The notes under the pieces are model-generated. The model was not told the DNA's origin. It did not search any database and was given only the letters and a program-made list of their open reading frames with translations. The translations under genes were made by a program, and so were the position numbers. From positions 62,001-126,000 of the forward strand of contig JAUYRZ010000063.1 of assembly GCA_030695565.1 (NCBI GenBank): a stretch of DNA of 64,000 nt. Reading direction: 5' to 3'. Shown here piece after piece: positions 1 to 7,903 of the stretch. How positions within the stretch are numbered: the first letter of the stretch is position 1; every line of letters begins with the position of its first letter. The DNA is from Archangium sp. Lineage in GTDB: Bacteria; Myxococcota; Myxococcia; Myxococcales; Myxococcaceae.

Positions 1-596
1 AGGTCGTGGTTGTCGTTGATGACCGCGTAATAGACCTTGCCCTGGCGCAGGTAGATCTTGGCTTCCTGCTGGTTGTTCACCACCAGCACGCCGTTCTTCT
101 TCGACGTGTGGAAGAGCTGCAACAGGTCGGGGAGCGGGACTTCTTCGATCTTCCCGGTCATCGCCGTCTTGGTCTGCCGCTGGCTCTGCACCACGGCGAC
201 CTGCTCGAGGTTCTGCTTCACCTGAGCATCCGACAGCTCGACCGCGTTGGCGCCGGCCTTGACCAGCTTGAGGATCGACGTGCCGACCAGGATGCGATCG
301 CCTTCTTTGAGGCGCGAGGTCTTCACCTTCTCGCCGTTGACGAAGGTGCCGTTGGTCGAGCCGAGATCCTCGATGGTGATCTTCCCACCCGAGAGCGTGA
401 TCTTCGCGTGCTTGCGCGAGACCATGTCTTCCACGAGCACGATGTCGAGCTCGCTGGAGCGGCCGATGATCAGCTGCTTGTCGCCCTTGAGAGGGAACTC
501 CCCGCCCTGGTACTTGCCGGAGATGAATTTGAGCGCATACACGTCAGACAAGATCGCGACTCCCGGAGGCGCCGAAGCGCGCTGGCCTTGAAGCAT
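1..596 (-). CDS. FHA domain plus DUF4388 (PATAN-like) signalling protein, 3' end cut by window
   Basis: Translated from the complement, the ATG is at 596 and the frame stays open to base 1, so the C-terminus is missing. Residues about 20-115 form an FHA domain, with GRSS near 45, SRKH near 60 and the STNGTFVNG loop near 80. FHA domains bind phosphothreonine. From about residue 145 the sequence (TGKIEEVPLPDLLQLF, then VLVVNN and IYLRQGKVYYA) fits DUF4388, a domain common in myxobacterial signalling proteins. The start overlaps the stop of the upstream TPR gene (TGATG), so translation is probably coupled. It is probably cytoplasmic; no membrane segment is visible. The partner phosphoprotein is unknown. 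Confidence 0.85.
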   Translation of the reverse strand, partial: MLQGQRASAPPGVAILSDVYALKFISGKYQGGEFPLKGDKQLIIGRSSELDIVLVEDMVSRKHAKITLSGGKITIEDLGSTNGTFVNGEKVKTSRLKEGDRILVGTSILKLVKAGANAVELSDAQVKQNLEQVAVVQSQRQTKTAMTGKIEEVPLPDLLQLFHTSKKNGVLVVNNQQEAKIYLRQGKVYYAVINDNHD

Positions 597-1348
597 CACT
601 CAACCGCCCCTCCCTTTGCAGCCTCTTTGTTCACCGGAACGGTGGTGCCCATGTCGCGCACCAGGTTCAAGTACATCTCGGCACTCTTGTTACCCGGATT
701 CCGGCCCAGCACGTCCTCCCATACGAGGATGGCGTCGGCCCGCCGCCCTGCCGCGTAGAGCGTGATGCCGTAGTGCACGCGCCCGGGAAGGTAGTTCGGG
801 TTCTGCTTCAAGATCTGCTCGAACTCGCTGAGCGCACCCGCATGGTCGTTCAGATCGCGCATCACGTTGGCCAGCTTGAGGCGAATGTCCACGAAGCCAG
901 GCCCCAGCTCGAGCGCGCGGCGGTACTCGATGACCGCTTCTTCCAGCATGCCCGACGACGCGTAGACGTTGCCGATGTCGGCGTACATGTTGGCGATCTT
1001 CCCCTTCACGAAGGGGTCCATGCGCTGGGGGTTGCTGCGCTGGCGGTTCAAGGCGGCGGCGTAGACCTCCTTCGCCTCCCGGTACCGGCCCATGTCGTTG
1101 TAGATGATCGCGAGGTTGAGGGCCGCGTCGGTGTACGCCGGGTTGATCCGCAACGCCGCTTCGAAGGCCCGCTGCGCCCGGGCGAACTGACCCTGGTCGT
1201 GATAAATCACGCCGAGCATGTTGTAGACGTCGGCGAACGATTGGTTCTGCTCCACCACCTGCGTCAGGTAGCTCTCGGCTTCCTGGAACTGCTTCTTTTC
1301 GAAGTAGCCGCGGCCGAGCGTGAGCAACTGCCTGAGGGCGTCATCCAT
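596..1348 (-). CDS. TPR repeat protein
   Basis: The 250-residue protein is almost entirely tetratricopeptide repeats. At least five units are visible from residue 5 to 225, with the usual A-x-x-x-Y/F and P-x-x-x-A signatures (for example AALRINPAYTDAALNLA and ALELGPGFVDIRLKLA). There is no signal peptide, so a cytoplasmic protein-protein scaffold is likely. It is the upstream partner of the FHA-DUF4388 gene (one-base overlap) and lies downstream of a membrane protein gene and bamD on the same strand. TPR-FHA pairs are common in myxobacterial signalling, but nothing here names a client. Confidence 0.85.
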   Translation of the reverse strand: MDDALRQLLTLGRGYFEKKQFQEAESYLTQVVEQNQSFADVYNMLGVIYHDQGQFARAQRAFEAALRINPAYTDAALNLAIIYNDMGRYREAKEVYAAALNRQRSNPQRMDPFVKGKIANMYADIGNVYASSGMLEEAVIEYRRALELGPGFVDIRLKLANVMRDLNDHAGALSEFEQILKQNPNYLPGRVHYGITLYAAGRRADAILVWEDVLGRNPGNKSAEMYLNLVRDMGTTVPVNKEAAKGGAVE

Positions 1349-1382
1349 CGGTGCGCTGACCTCGCTAATGAAGGCGGCTACC

Positions 1383-2051
1383 CTACAGGATCCCGTCGGG
1401 AAAGCTAAACAACCCCGTGCTGTCTTCGAGAAGTGACAGCCGCCGGGTGGCCTTCTCGTCGATGGGGCGATCGGGCGCCAGACCTTCGAAGCGAAAGTCT
1501 TCCGAGACGGTCACGTCTTCGCGCTCGCTGCGGATGTACCAGGCCAGCCCCTGGTACTTGCGCCGCGTGACGCCGGGGAACGGAACGCCGCCATCGGGCT
1601 GGGTGTCGCCGCGATCGAGGGCGAGGCGCCGCCGCTCCAGGGTCTCGAGGATGCTGAGCAGCCGGGGGAAGTCGGTCTGCTCCGGGGCCCACTCGCCGTC
1701 CACCAGGCGATAGCGCGCGCGCTCGAGCCCCAGGGAAGAGACGCGGGTGCTCCCACCGCCCGGCCTTCGCACCTCACCGGTGAAGTCGAGCGTCGAAGTA
1801 ACGGTGGCGCCCTGCCCGTCGGCGTCGAGCACCACCGAGATGCGCTCGAACTGGAGCTTCGGGCCCAGCAGCTTGGCCCACGGCAGGTCATGTTCGGCCC
1901 CGCTGCGTTCGAGCCTCTTGAGGTGCGTGATGATCGCGCCGTCAGCGCCGCCGGCCGAGCCAAGAAGACGCGCGCCGTACACGCCGAGGACCAGCACCAG
2001 CGCCGCAGCAGCAGCCAGGAACCCCAGGAACCGGCTGAGCTCGCGGTTCAT
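1383..2051 (-). CDS. Membrane-anchored protein of unknown function
   Basis: 222 residues with one N-terminal membrane helix (about residues 8-30, FLGFLAAAAALVLVLGVYGA) followed by a soluble, probably periplasmic region. I do not recognise the family. The soluble part alternates beta-rich stretches with an Arg-rich segment (LETLERRRLALDRG) and resembles proteins that score a field over time, but no catalytic motif is visible. Its start overlaps the bamD stop by four bases (ATGA, 2048-2051), which argues for co-translation with BamD and a role in the envelope. Confidence 0.75.
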   Translation of the reverse strand: MNRELSRFLGFLAAAAALVLVLGVYGARLLGSAGGADGAIITHLKRLERSGAEHDLPWAKLLGPKLQFERISVVLDADGQGATVTSTLDFTGEVRRPGGGSTRVSSLGLERARYRLVDGEWAPEQTDFPRLLSILETLERRRLALDRGDTQPDGGVPFPGVTRRKYQGLAWYIRSEREDVTVSEDFRFEGLAPDRPIDEKATRRLSLLEDSTGLFSFPDGIL

Positions 2052-2872
2052 GACCCCGCGTCGGCCGGGGCCTCGACCGGAGCAGCGGGCAGCTCGGCGA
2101 TCAACTTGAGCGCCTTCTTCGCGCCGGTCGTTTCGGGGAACTTTTCGGCGTACTTCTGCAGCACGTCCTTCGCCTTCGCGGGCTCCTTGAGCTTCACGTA
2201 GGCGTCGTAGAGGCCGAACGACACGCGTTCATCAAGGCCGATGCCGCTGAAGTCTTTGGCCACCACGTTCAGCCGGGTGACCACCGCGGGCCAGCGATCA
2301 CGCCGCGCGTAGAAGTCGGCCACGTAGATCTCGTGCTCGGCCAGGCGCAGGCGCACTTCGTCGAGCACCGTCTTGGCCTCCTTCACGTACTCCGAGGCGC
2401 TGTAGCCGCGCAGGAAGTCGGTCATCGCCGAAGCGGCGTTGCGCACCTCGACCTGATCCTTCTCGGAGGCGGGAGGGAGCAGGAAGAAGTCGCTGGGGAT
2501 TTCTTTGTAGTGCGTCAACGCCGCGCGGAAGGCGGCGTAATCGACCTTGGGGTGCGTGGGGTGCAGGCGCACGAAGTTCTGGTACCGATCACGCGCTTCG
2601 GCGAACCGTTCACGCTCGAAGTCGGCGTCGGCCAGCCGCAGCTCGGCGGTCTTGGCGAGGTCGAGGTACACGTACTTGGTCTTCACGAACTCGAAGAAGC
2701 TCGCCGCTTCGGTGTAGTTCTTCGCGTTCATCGCGTCGTCGCCCTTGCGCATGTTCGTTTCGGCGTCAGCGGCGAACTCCACCTCGCCCCCTTCCTGGCC
2801 GGCGAACGTTCCGAACGAGACACACGCCGAGAGGCACAACGCCAACGAAGCTGAGACGACGCGAAAGTTCAT
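2048..2872 (-). CDS. bamD: BamD-like outer membrane assembly lipoprotein
   Basis: 274 residues with a lipoprotein signal: hydrophobic n-region, then LSAC with the lipidated Cys at 17. Residues 35-250 contain TPR-like helical hairpins (ANSYxEA-like AKNYTEAASFFEFVKTKY, then FAEARDRYQNFVRLHPTHP), the arrangement of BamD/YfiO in the beta-barrel assembly machine at the inner face of the outer membrane. The phrase ending FLRGYSASEYVKEA matches the FL-x-x-YP-S-Y segment typical of BamD. Length is close to family size. It heads a minus-strand run with the coupled membrane protein at 1383-2051. A generic TPR lipoprotein is the main alternative. Confidence 0.82.
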   Translation of the reverse strand: MNFRVVSASLALCLSACVSFGTFAGQEGGEVEFAADAETNMRKGDDAMNAKNYTEAASFFEFVKTKYVYLDLAKTAELRLADADFERERFAEARDRYQNFVRLHPTHPKVDYAAFRAALTHYKEIPSDFFLLPPASEKDQVEVRNAASAMTDFLRGYSASEYVKEAKTVLDEVRLRLAEHEIYVADFYARRDRWPAVVTRLNVVAKDFSGIGLDERVSFGLYDAYVKLKEPAKAKDVLQKYAEKFPETTGAKKALKLIAELPAAPVEAPADAGS

Positions 2873-2883
2873 CGGCGCGCACC

Positions 2884-3330
2884 CTACCTTTCGATCTCTC
2901 CAGTGCCAATCACGCGCTCCACCACCTCTTCCTCATAGCCACGGCTCGCCAGAAACCGCGCCGCCTTCGCCCCTTCGATCTTCCGGGAAGCCACCAGCGC
3001 CCGGGCGGCGTTCAGCGGGGTCCACCCCGATTCGGCGATCGCCTCCTTCACCGCCGTGCGCGCGGTGGACGCCTCCAGGCCCGCGGCCAACAAGCGGCCC
3101 AGCAGCGCCTCTCCCGCCCAACCGGCCTGGAGCTCAGCGCGGGCTTTTCGCTGAGCGACCCGGGTGTCGTCGAGGTAGCCCAGTGCCCGCGCGCGCTCTA
3201 CGGCGCCGTCGATCTCGGATTGCGGATAGCCGCGGCGCTCGAGGGCAGCGATGAGCTGGGCGCGCGTCTTGTCGGTCGCAGCGAGCAGCCGGGTGATCTG
3301 GGAGAGCGCGTCGGGCTTGGGAGGTGCCAC
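2884..3330 (-). CDS. recX: RecX-family regulator of RecA
   Basis: 148 residues from a GTG at 3330. RecX binds RecA filaments and limits recombinase activity. The three-helix repeats are visible: LERRGYPQSEIDGAVERARALGYLDDTRVAQ near residues 28-58, a middle repeat, and the C-terminal FLASRGYEEEVVERVI. Length matches the family (about 150). A longer open frame extends upstream, but it would run through the divergent gene at 3364 and its N-terminal residues are not RecX-like, so GTG 3330 is preferred despite a weak ribosome site. The gene is 11 bases upstream of bamD, same strand. Confidence 0.85.
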   Translation of the reverse strand: MAPPKPDALSQITRLLAATDKTRAQLIAALERRGYPQSEIDGAVERARALGYLDDTRVAQRKARAELQAGWAGEALLGRLLAAGLEASTARTAVKEAIAESGWTPLNAARALVASRKIEGAKAARFLASRGYEEEVVERVIGTGEIER

Positions 3331-3363
3331 GAATTCGGAAGCTACTGTGCTACTCGCGGCCCC

Positions 3364-4155
3364 ATGCACCCGTTGATCGCGCGCTTCATCGATTTGCCTG
3401 CCGCCCTCCTGGCCCTCGAGAAGGAGGCCGGTGAGACCACCCTCGACTCCGACGAAGCGGCGCTGATCGCTGCGGCCGTGGCGTTCCCCAAAGCCCGGGG
3501 CAGTGTCTTGAAAGCGCGCGGCGCGAAGAGCCCGTCTTCGGAGGCCCAGCAGCAACTCATCGTGCTCGCCACCCGCGCCGCCGCCTTGCGCATCGCGGTC
3601 GATCCCGTGCTGGGGCCCCGGGTGACCTCGGCGAAGGCGGCGCTCCAGGCCGAAGGGGCCAGCGCCTCGGCAGCCGACGATCTGATCGCCCAGGCCGTGC
3701 TCGAAGAAGCGTTCGGTTACGCCGAAGATCCCGAGGTGTTCGACGCGGAGTACCTCGCCGAGACGCTCGACTCGTTGGTGCACCTGGCGAAGGTCTCCCA
3801 GGAGAAGCTCGACGACTGGCTCGAGGCCTTCGCACGCGGTGGGTCAGCGGGTGACCGCGCGCTGCGGCTCAAGGTGGCCGAGGTGCTGCTGGAGAGCGCC
3901 TGGAGTGAAGGCCCTCAGCCCATCACGCCCGAGCACCTCGATGATGCGATCGAACAGCTCGCCGACACCGTGGCGGAGTCGGAGTTCACCAGGGCGGCGC
4001 AGACCTTGAGCCAGTTCCTCGGCTTCCTCGCGCAGCAGCACGTGGTGGGTTCACAGCGGAAGACCCGGCTGGAGCAGGTGCTCACCAGCGCCACCGCGCG
4101 CGGCGCCGAGTCGGAAGACGACGACGCCGAAGCGGGCGAAGACGACGACGAGTGA
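3364..4155 (+). CDS. Conserved hypothetical alpha-helical acidic-tail protein
   Basis: 263 residues; ATG at 3364, 33 bases from the divergent recX start. The protein is predicted almost wholly helical and Ala/Glu/Leu-rich, without signal peptide or membrane segment. The last 18 residues are strongly acidic (SEDDDAEAGEDDDE). I do not recognise a family. The regular helical spacing (for example DDLIAQAVLEEAFGYAEDP and EHLDDAIEQLADTVAE) suggests a helical bundle or HEAT-like adaptor. It ends 41 bases from the convergent AgmX-domain gene, with a perfect palindromic repeat between them. Confidence 0.7.
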   Translation: MHPLIARFIDLPAALLALEKEAGETTLDSDEAALIAAAVAFPKARGSVLKARGAKSPSSEAQQQLIVLATRAAALRIAVDPVLGPRVTSAKAALQAEGASASAADDLIAQAVLEEAFGYAEDPEVFDAEYLAETLDSLVHLAKVSQEKLDDWLEAFARGGSAGDRALRLKVAEVLLESAWSEGPQPITPEHLDDAIEQLADTVAESEFTRAAQTLSQFLGFLAQQHVVGSQRKTRLEQVLTSATARGAESEDDDAEAGEDDDE

Positions 4156-4163
4156 AGACAGCT

Positions 4164-4186
4164 CCCTCTCCCCGCGGGGGAGAGGG
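4164..4186. repeat. Palindromic intergenic repeat, perfect 10-bp stem
   Basis: CCCTCTCCCC (4164-4173), loop GCG, then its exact reverse complement (4177-4186). It sits between two convergent gene ends (4155 and 4197). It may act as a bidirectional hairpin terminator, although it has no U-run. It is one of at least eight related copies in this window. Confidence 0.8.
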
Positions 4187-4196
4187 TTGGCGGATC

Positions 4197-5426
4197 TCAG
4201 TCGGGGCTGCTGCCGGCGACCTGAAAGACCCACGGAAACGTGATCGCCACCTCCTGGCCGCCTTGCGGCTCGGGGAAGGTCCACCGCTTCACGCGCTGCA
4301 CGATGCACGCTTCGACACGTTCGTTCGACAACCCGCTCTCGGCGATCTGCGCGCTCTCCACCGAGCCGCTGGCGCCGATGGTCCAGGCCACCGTCACCTT
4401 GCCGGAAAGATCCGGGGCCTGGGCGAGCTCCGATTCATAACAGAAGCGGATCTCGTTCTGATGACGCCGCACCACCTTGAGCACCAGGTCGCGGTCGTAG
4501 CCGGGCGGCAGCGTGGGCAAGCAGTCCTTGCAGATCACGCTTTCGATGTGGTGTCCGCGCAGACCACTGGGGAGACCGTTGGGGCCCGGTCCACGCCCCG
4601 GACCCAGGGGGCCGATGCCGAGCGAGCCGGGGCCCATGCCGGCGCCGATGTCTCGCCCGGTGTTGTTGCCCATGCCTTCATTGGGGGACGCCGGCCCGTG
4701 CAGCTTGTTGATCGCGGAGTCCATTCCATCCGAGCTGCGCGCGAGGAACCCGGCCATCCCGCCGCCCCCGCCCATCAGCAGCCGGATCGCATCCATCGCG
4801 GTGGGCTTCGTCTTCGGCTGCGTGATCGGCTGGTGGTTCGCGGTCTTGACCACGTCGTTGATGCGCTCCTCGAGCACCGGCTTCTTCCGCTCGGGGAGCG
4901 AGGTGAAGGGCGTGACGATTCGTTTGAGCAGCGAAGACGGAGCGCCCCACATCGACTCTTCGTCCGTGCGCGGGGTGATCACCATCGCCACGGTGACCGC
5001 CACGAAGAGCATCAGCGAGTGCGTCATCACCAGGCCGAAGAACAGCCCCTCTTGCTTCCGCACCGCGGGCGCCTTCTCGCTGCGCCGTTGAATGCGCGCT
5101 TCGAGGGTCAGCTCGCCCGACTGCACGATCAACGTCTCGCCCAGCTCCAGCGCCGTGCGGCGGCCGGGATCGACCCAGTTGCCCGGTGAACGTTCGACCC
5201 ACGCGCGCGCGCCGGCGGCGGTGGCGACGATGGGCAGGTTGCCCTCCCAACGAATCTCCACCCCGTCGAGCGGAATGCGCGCTTCACCCACCTTCACGTG
5301 ATCGACGCTCAGCGGCCGATCGGCCCAACGCAACGCGACCGCGAGCACCCGATCTCCGTCGAGCGGCGCTCCGTCATCTGCACCGAGCACACGACGCGTG
5401 GGCACACCTTCAGTGCGCAGTTCCAT
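4197..5426 (-). CDS. Membrane protein with Gly-rich linker and AgmX/PglI-type C-terminal domain
   Basis: 409 residues from ATG 5426, with a TGGAGT ribosome site. Residues 1-120 are a soluble N-terminal region (FHA-like beta content is possible but no FHA motif is clear). One membrane helix spans about 128-151. A Gly/Pro/Asn-rich linker covers about 235-310. The end (about 320-405) has HQNEIRFCYE, then LSGKVTVAWTIGASGSV and CIVQRVKRWTFP, the TonB-like layout of the AgmX/PglI C-terminal domain found in myxobacterial gliding proteins. The topology resembles TonB: anchored in the inner membrane and reaching through the periplasm. A single Cys pair (CKDC) lies just before the C-terminal domain. 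The client is unknown. Confidence 0.8.
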   Translation of the reverse strand: MELRTEGVPTRRVLGADDGAPLDGDRVLAVALRWADRPLSVDHVKVGEARIPLDGVEIRWEGNLPIVATAAGARAWVERSPGNWVDPGRRTALELGETLIVQSGELTLEARIQRRSEKAPAVRKQEGLFFGLVMTHSLMLFVAVTVAMVITPRTDEESMWGAPSSLLKRIVTPFTSLPERKKPVLEERINDVVKTANHQPITQPKTKPTAMDAIRLLMGGGGGMAGFLARSSDGMDSAINKLHGPASPNEGMGNNTGRDIGAGMGPGSLGIGPLGPGRGPGPNGLPSGLRGHHIESVICKDCLPTLPPGYDRDLVLKVVRRHQNEIRFCYESELAQAPDLSGKVTVAWTIGASGSVESAQIAESGLSNERVEACIVQRVKRWTFPEPQGGQEVAITFPWVFQVAGSSPD

Positions 5427-5544
5427 GGCAGGACTCCAGGTTGAAAAGGCGCAGAAAAACCCGCGCGTGAGAGCACTGACATCCACTCACCGTTCGGGTT
5501 CCTGACGACCTACCCACCGTCTGCTGAAACGCGCGATCCCCGTC

Positions 5545-6507
5545 TCATTCTGAGTAGAGCCGGGTCAGCAGCGCGGCGAAGGCGTCACCTCGAGAAGGCA
5601 GCACGGCAGCGAGCACGTGCTGCGCCCGGAGCGTCTCGATCAGCAGCAGCGGGGGCACTCCGTTTTCCCCCACCACCGCCGCGTGCCCTTCTTTGAGCTC
5701 GACGGTGGTCACCCGCGGATCCGAAGTGAGCAGCGGGCTGTACTGTTCGTGCAGGTCGAAGACGGAGTCGCTCTTCTTGCAGGCGCCGGTGGCGTCGCGC
5801 ACCCGGCACGTTGCTCGTTCATCGGTGATGATCTGCAGGTGACGGGTGCTCAGCATCGGCGCCGGGTTGGTCATGAAGCCCGAGCCCGGCGGAATCTCCG
5901 TCCACTTGTTGCCGGTCACCACCAGGCACACCACGATGGTGGCGGTGAGCGTCAGCGCATGCAGCCAGGGCCGGCCACAATCAGCAGACGAGTCGATGCC
6001 CGAGAACGGTGAAGAGACGGTCACCAGCCGGTAACTGAACCCCTCACGCGTCACCAGCGGGCGCGGCAGATCGGCTTGCAGCGCGCGCCGGGCAATGAGC
6101 CCTCCCTGGCTGTGTCCGAGAATGGTCAGCTCATGGGGGGCGACACGAAGCTCCAGCGCGCTGAGCGCCTGGGCGAGTTGGGTAGCGGAGGTGTTGAGGT
6201 AGTCGCGGTCGTTGTAGTTGAAGCAGATCGTCTGCTGATCGTTCGCTTCGAAGACCTGCGCGAGGGTCTTGAAACGTTCGCCTGACGAGTTGCAGCCGTG
6301 CACCAGCACCGTCACCGGCCGTGAAGGGTCGAGATCCATCACGTCGCGGCCGCCCGCTTCGCAGGGAAAAAGCCCCACGATGCGTGCGTCGGTCGTATCG
6401 GTGCCGGTGCGAATCAGGGCCCCCAGATTCCGGGTGCATCCCGTCGCGAGCAGCAGGGAGAGGGCGCCGACGCGCGCGAGAAGCTTCATCCAAAAGGGTA
6501 ACTGCAT
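5545..6507 (-). CDS. Alpha/beta-hydrolase (lipase/esterase-like) lipoprotein
   Basis: 320 residues from ATG 6507, chosen because GAGGA lies just upstream; ATG 6489 is also in frame. Residues 7-24 form a lipoprotein signal ending LLLATGC. The hydrolase core has the oxyanion segment VTVLVHGCNSSG and the nucleophile elbow GHSQGG, as in triacylglycerol lipases and PGAP1-like esterases. Asp/His candidates follow (a conserved His in the ELKEGHAAVV segment). It is probably exported and lipid-anchored, acting on an ester. Its start is 23 bases from the divergent SDR gene. The substrate cannot be read from the sequence. Confidence 0.83.
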   Translation of the reverse strand: MQLPFWMKLLARVGALSLLLATGCTRNLGALIRTGTDTTDARIVGLFPCEAGGRDVMDLDPSRPVTVLVHGCNSSGERFKTLAQVFEANDQQTICFNYNDRDYLNTSATQLAQALSALELRVAPHELTILGHSQGGLIARRALQADLPRPLVTREGFSYRLVTVSSPFSGIDSSADCGRPWLHALTLTATIVVCLVVTGNKWTEIPPGSGFMTNPAPMLSTRHLQIITDERATCRVRDATGACKKSDSVFDLHEQYSPLLTSDPRVTTVELKEGHAAVVGENGVPPLLLIETLRAQHVLAAVLPSRGDAFAALLTRLYSE

Positions 6508-6530
6508 GCTTTCCTCGTTAAACATGCGGG

Positions 6531-7517
6531 GTGACTGATCATCGCAGACCTCGAAGAGTCCTGGTGACCGGAGCGACCGGCTTCGTGGGCAGAGCCCTCC
6601 TACCCGCGCTGGTCGAGGCCGGATACGGCGTTCGCGCCACCACCCGGGGCCGCCCACCCCACAACACCGCAGGCATCGACTGGGTGACCTGCGACATCGG
6701 CCGAAAGGCAGACCTCGATCGGGCGCTCACCGGCATCGACGCGGTGTTCTTCCTGGTGCACTCGATGGGGAATGGCGCGCATGACTACGCCCAGACCGAG
6801 CAGCGGGTGGCCACGCAGCTGCGCGAGGCCGCCGAACGTGCGGGCGTGACACGCCTCGTCTACCTGGGCGGTGTGGCGCCCGCGTCTGAACCCTCCGAAC
6901 ATCTGCAGAGCCGGCTGGCGGTGGGCGAGCTGCTGCGTGCGGGAGCGGTGCCGGCGGTCGAGCTGCGCGCCTCGATGATCATCGGCAACGGCAGTGCGTC
7001 GTGGCAGATCGTGCGCGATCTCGCGATGCGGTTGCCCGCGATGTTGCTGCCCTCGTGGACGGCCTCACGCACCTGCCCCATCGCCATCGAAGACGTGGTG
7101 GTGGCCTTGGTGCGCGCGCTCGAGGTGAAGCTGCCGGTGAGCGCCTGGTACGACATCCCCGGGCCCGACACGGTGAGCGGGCGGCAGATCCTCTCCACCA
7201 TCGCGTCGCTCAACGGCCGGCGGGTGCCCAGCGTGCGGGTGCCCTTCTTGAGCGTCTCGCTCTCGTCGTGGTGGCTCAAGCTGGTGACCGGGGCCGACTT
7301 CTCTCTCGCGCGCGAGCTGGTGCTCGGCTTCAAGACCGACCTGCTCCCGGCCGACGCCCGGTATTGGGCCGAGATCGACTACCAACCCCGCTGGAGCTTC
7401 GAAGCGGCGGCGAAGAAGGCCCTGAGGGATGAAGGCTGGCGCCCGGGCTTACGAGGCGTCGCCGGCAAGCTCGAAGAGGCGCTCGTGCAGCTGGTCTCGC
7501 CCCGGCTGCGCAAGTGA
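6531..7517 (+). CDS. Extended SDR / NAD(P)-binding oxidoreductase-like protein
   Basis: 328 residues from GTG 6531. The Rossmann dinucleotide motif VTGATGFVG begins at residue 11, with DIGRKADLDRAL and FFLVHSMG following, as in the atypical SDRs of the NmrA/UbiE-associated group (YbjT-like). The usual YxxxK catalytic pair is not evident: the corresponding segment is RLVYLGGV followed by HLQSRLAVGELLRAG. It may therefore bind NAD(P) for a non-dehydrogenase role or work on a quinone or sugar derivative. No membrane segment is visible. The promoter region is shared with the divergent lipase gene. Confidence 0.83.
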   Translation: MTDHRRPRRVLVTGATGFVGRALLPALVEAGYGVRATTRGRPPHNTAGIDWVTCDIGRKADLDRALTGIDAVFFLVHSMGNGAHDYAQTEQRVATQLREAAERAGVTRLVYLGGVAPASEPSEHLQSRLAVGELLRAGAVPAVELRASMIIGNGSASWQIVRDLAMRLPAMLLPSWTASRTCPIAIEDVVVALVRALEVKLPVSAWYDIPGPDTVSGRQILSTIASLNGRRVPSVRVPFLSVSLSSWWLKLVTGADFSLARELVLGFKTDLLPADARYWAEIDYQPRWSFEAAAKKALRDEGWRPGLRGVAGKLEEALVQLVSPRLRK

Positions 7518-7520
7518 GCT

Positions 7521-7870
7521 TCAGGGCAGGCAGGCCGCCCGGTAGCTGACGAGCACCGTCCTGCCTGGCTCGGGCACGGAGCGCGACTCGAAGACGATCG
7601 CGTTGCTGAGCAGGTCGTCGTTCCAAGATCTCGCCGCTGACCGGAGTGCCCGGCGGGCCGGAGCCGAAGTCGAGCGTGCCGGGTGAAGCTCGGCGTGCCG
7701 GTGGCCTTCGGGGTCGACGACCACGTGGCGCCCGCGTCGGCCGGGGGCGGGCGGTTCTCCTCGTGACTCCACGCCGGGGCCTGCGTCGATCGAGGCGTCG
7801 GGAGACGACGGTGCCGGTGGGCAGGCCGCGAAGGGGAAGGCAGCAGCGACAGCCCGACTCGGCCCCTCAC
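7521..7870 (-). pseudogene. Decayed small lipoprotein gene (frameshifted)
   Basis: This 386-base gap between the SDR and pilT ends has no intact gene, but the minus strand reads as a fragmented lipoprotein. Three reading frames supply in order a signal and lipobox-like piece (FPFAACPPAP then DASIDAG, near 7850-7765), a middle piece (ADAGATWSSTPKATGTPSF), a third (GTLDFGSGPPGTPVSGEILE), and an end piece (NAIVFESRSVPEPGRTVLV, stop at 7521). The DASIDAG linker matches other lipoproteins here. Several small indels would be needed to restore one frame. Sequencing error is possible, but three shifts in one short gene favour decay. Confidence 0.5.
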
Positions 7871-7898
7871 CCCGCGTTTCTTCGCAGGGAGAGGGAGC
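7863..7898. repeat. Palindromic intergenic repeat, imperfect copy
   Basis: CCCTCACCCCGCG, a short loop, then CGCAGGGAGAGGG: an imperfect palindrome of the dispersed family, immediately downstream of the pilT stop codon. It may serve as the 3' hairpin of the pilT transcript. Confidence 0.7.
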
Positions 7899-7903
7899 AC
7901 GGG

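Noticed and set aside
6-758. Long open frame on the plus strand over the FHA and TPR genes
   Set aside because: It is antisense to two well-supported genes, is His/Arg/Asp/Leu-rich as GC-rich shadows are, and has no ribosome site.
3331-3783. N-terminal extension of RecX to 299 residues
   Set aside because: The extension covers the divergent gene at 3364 and has no RecX similarity; RecX is about 150 residues.
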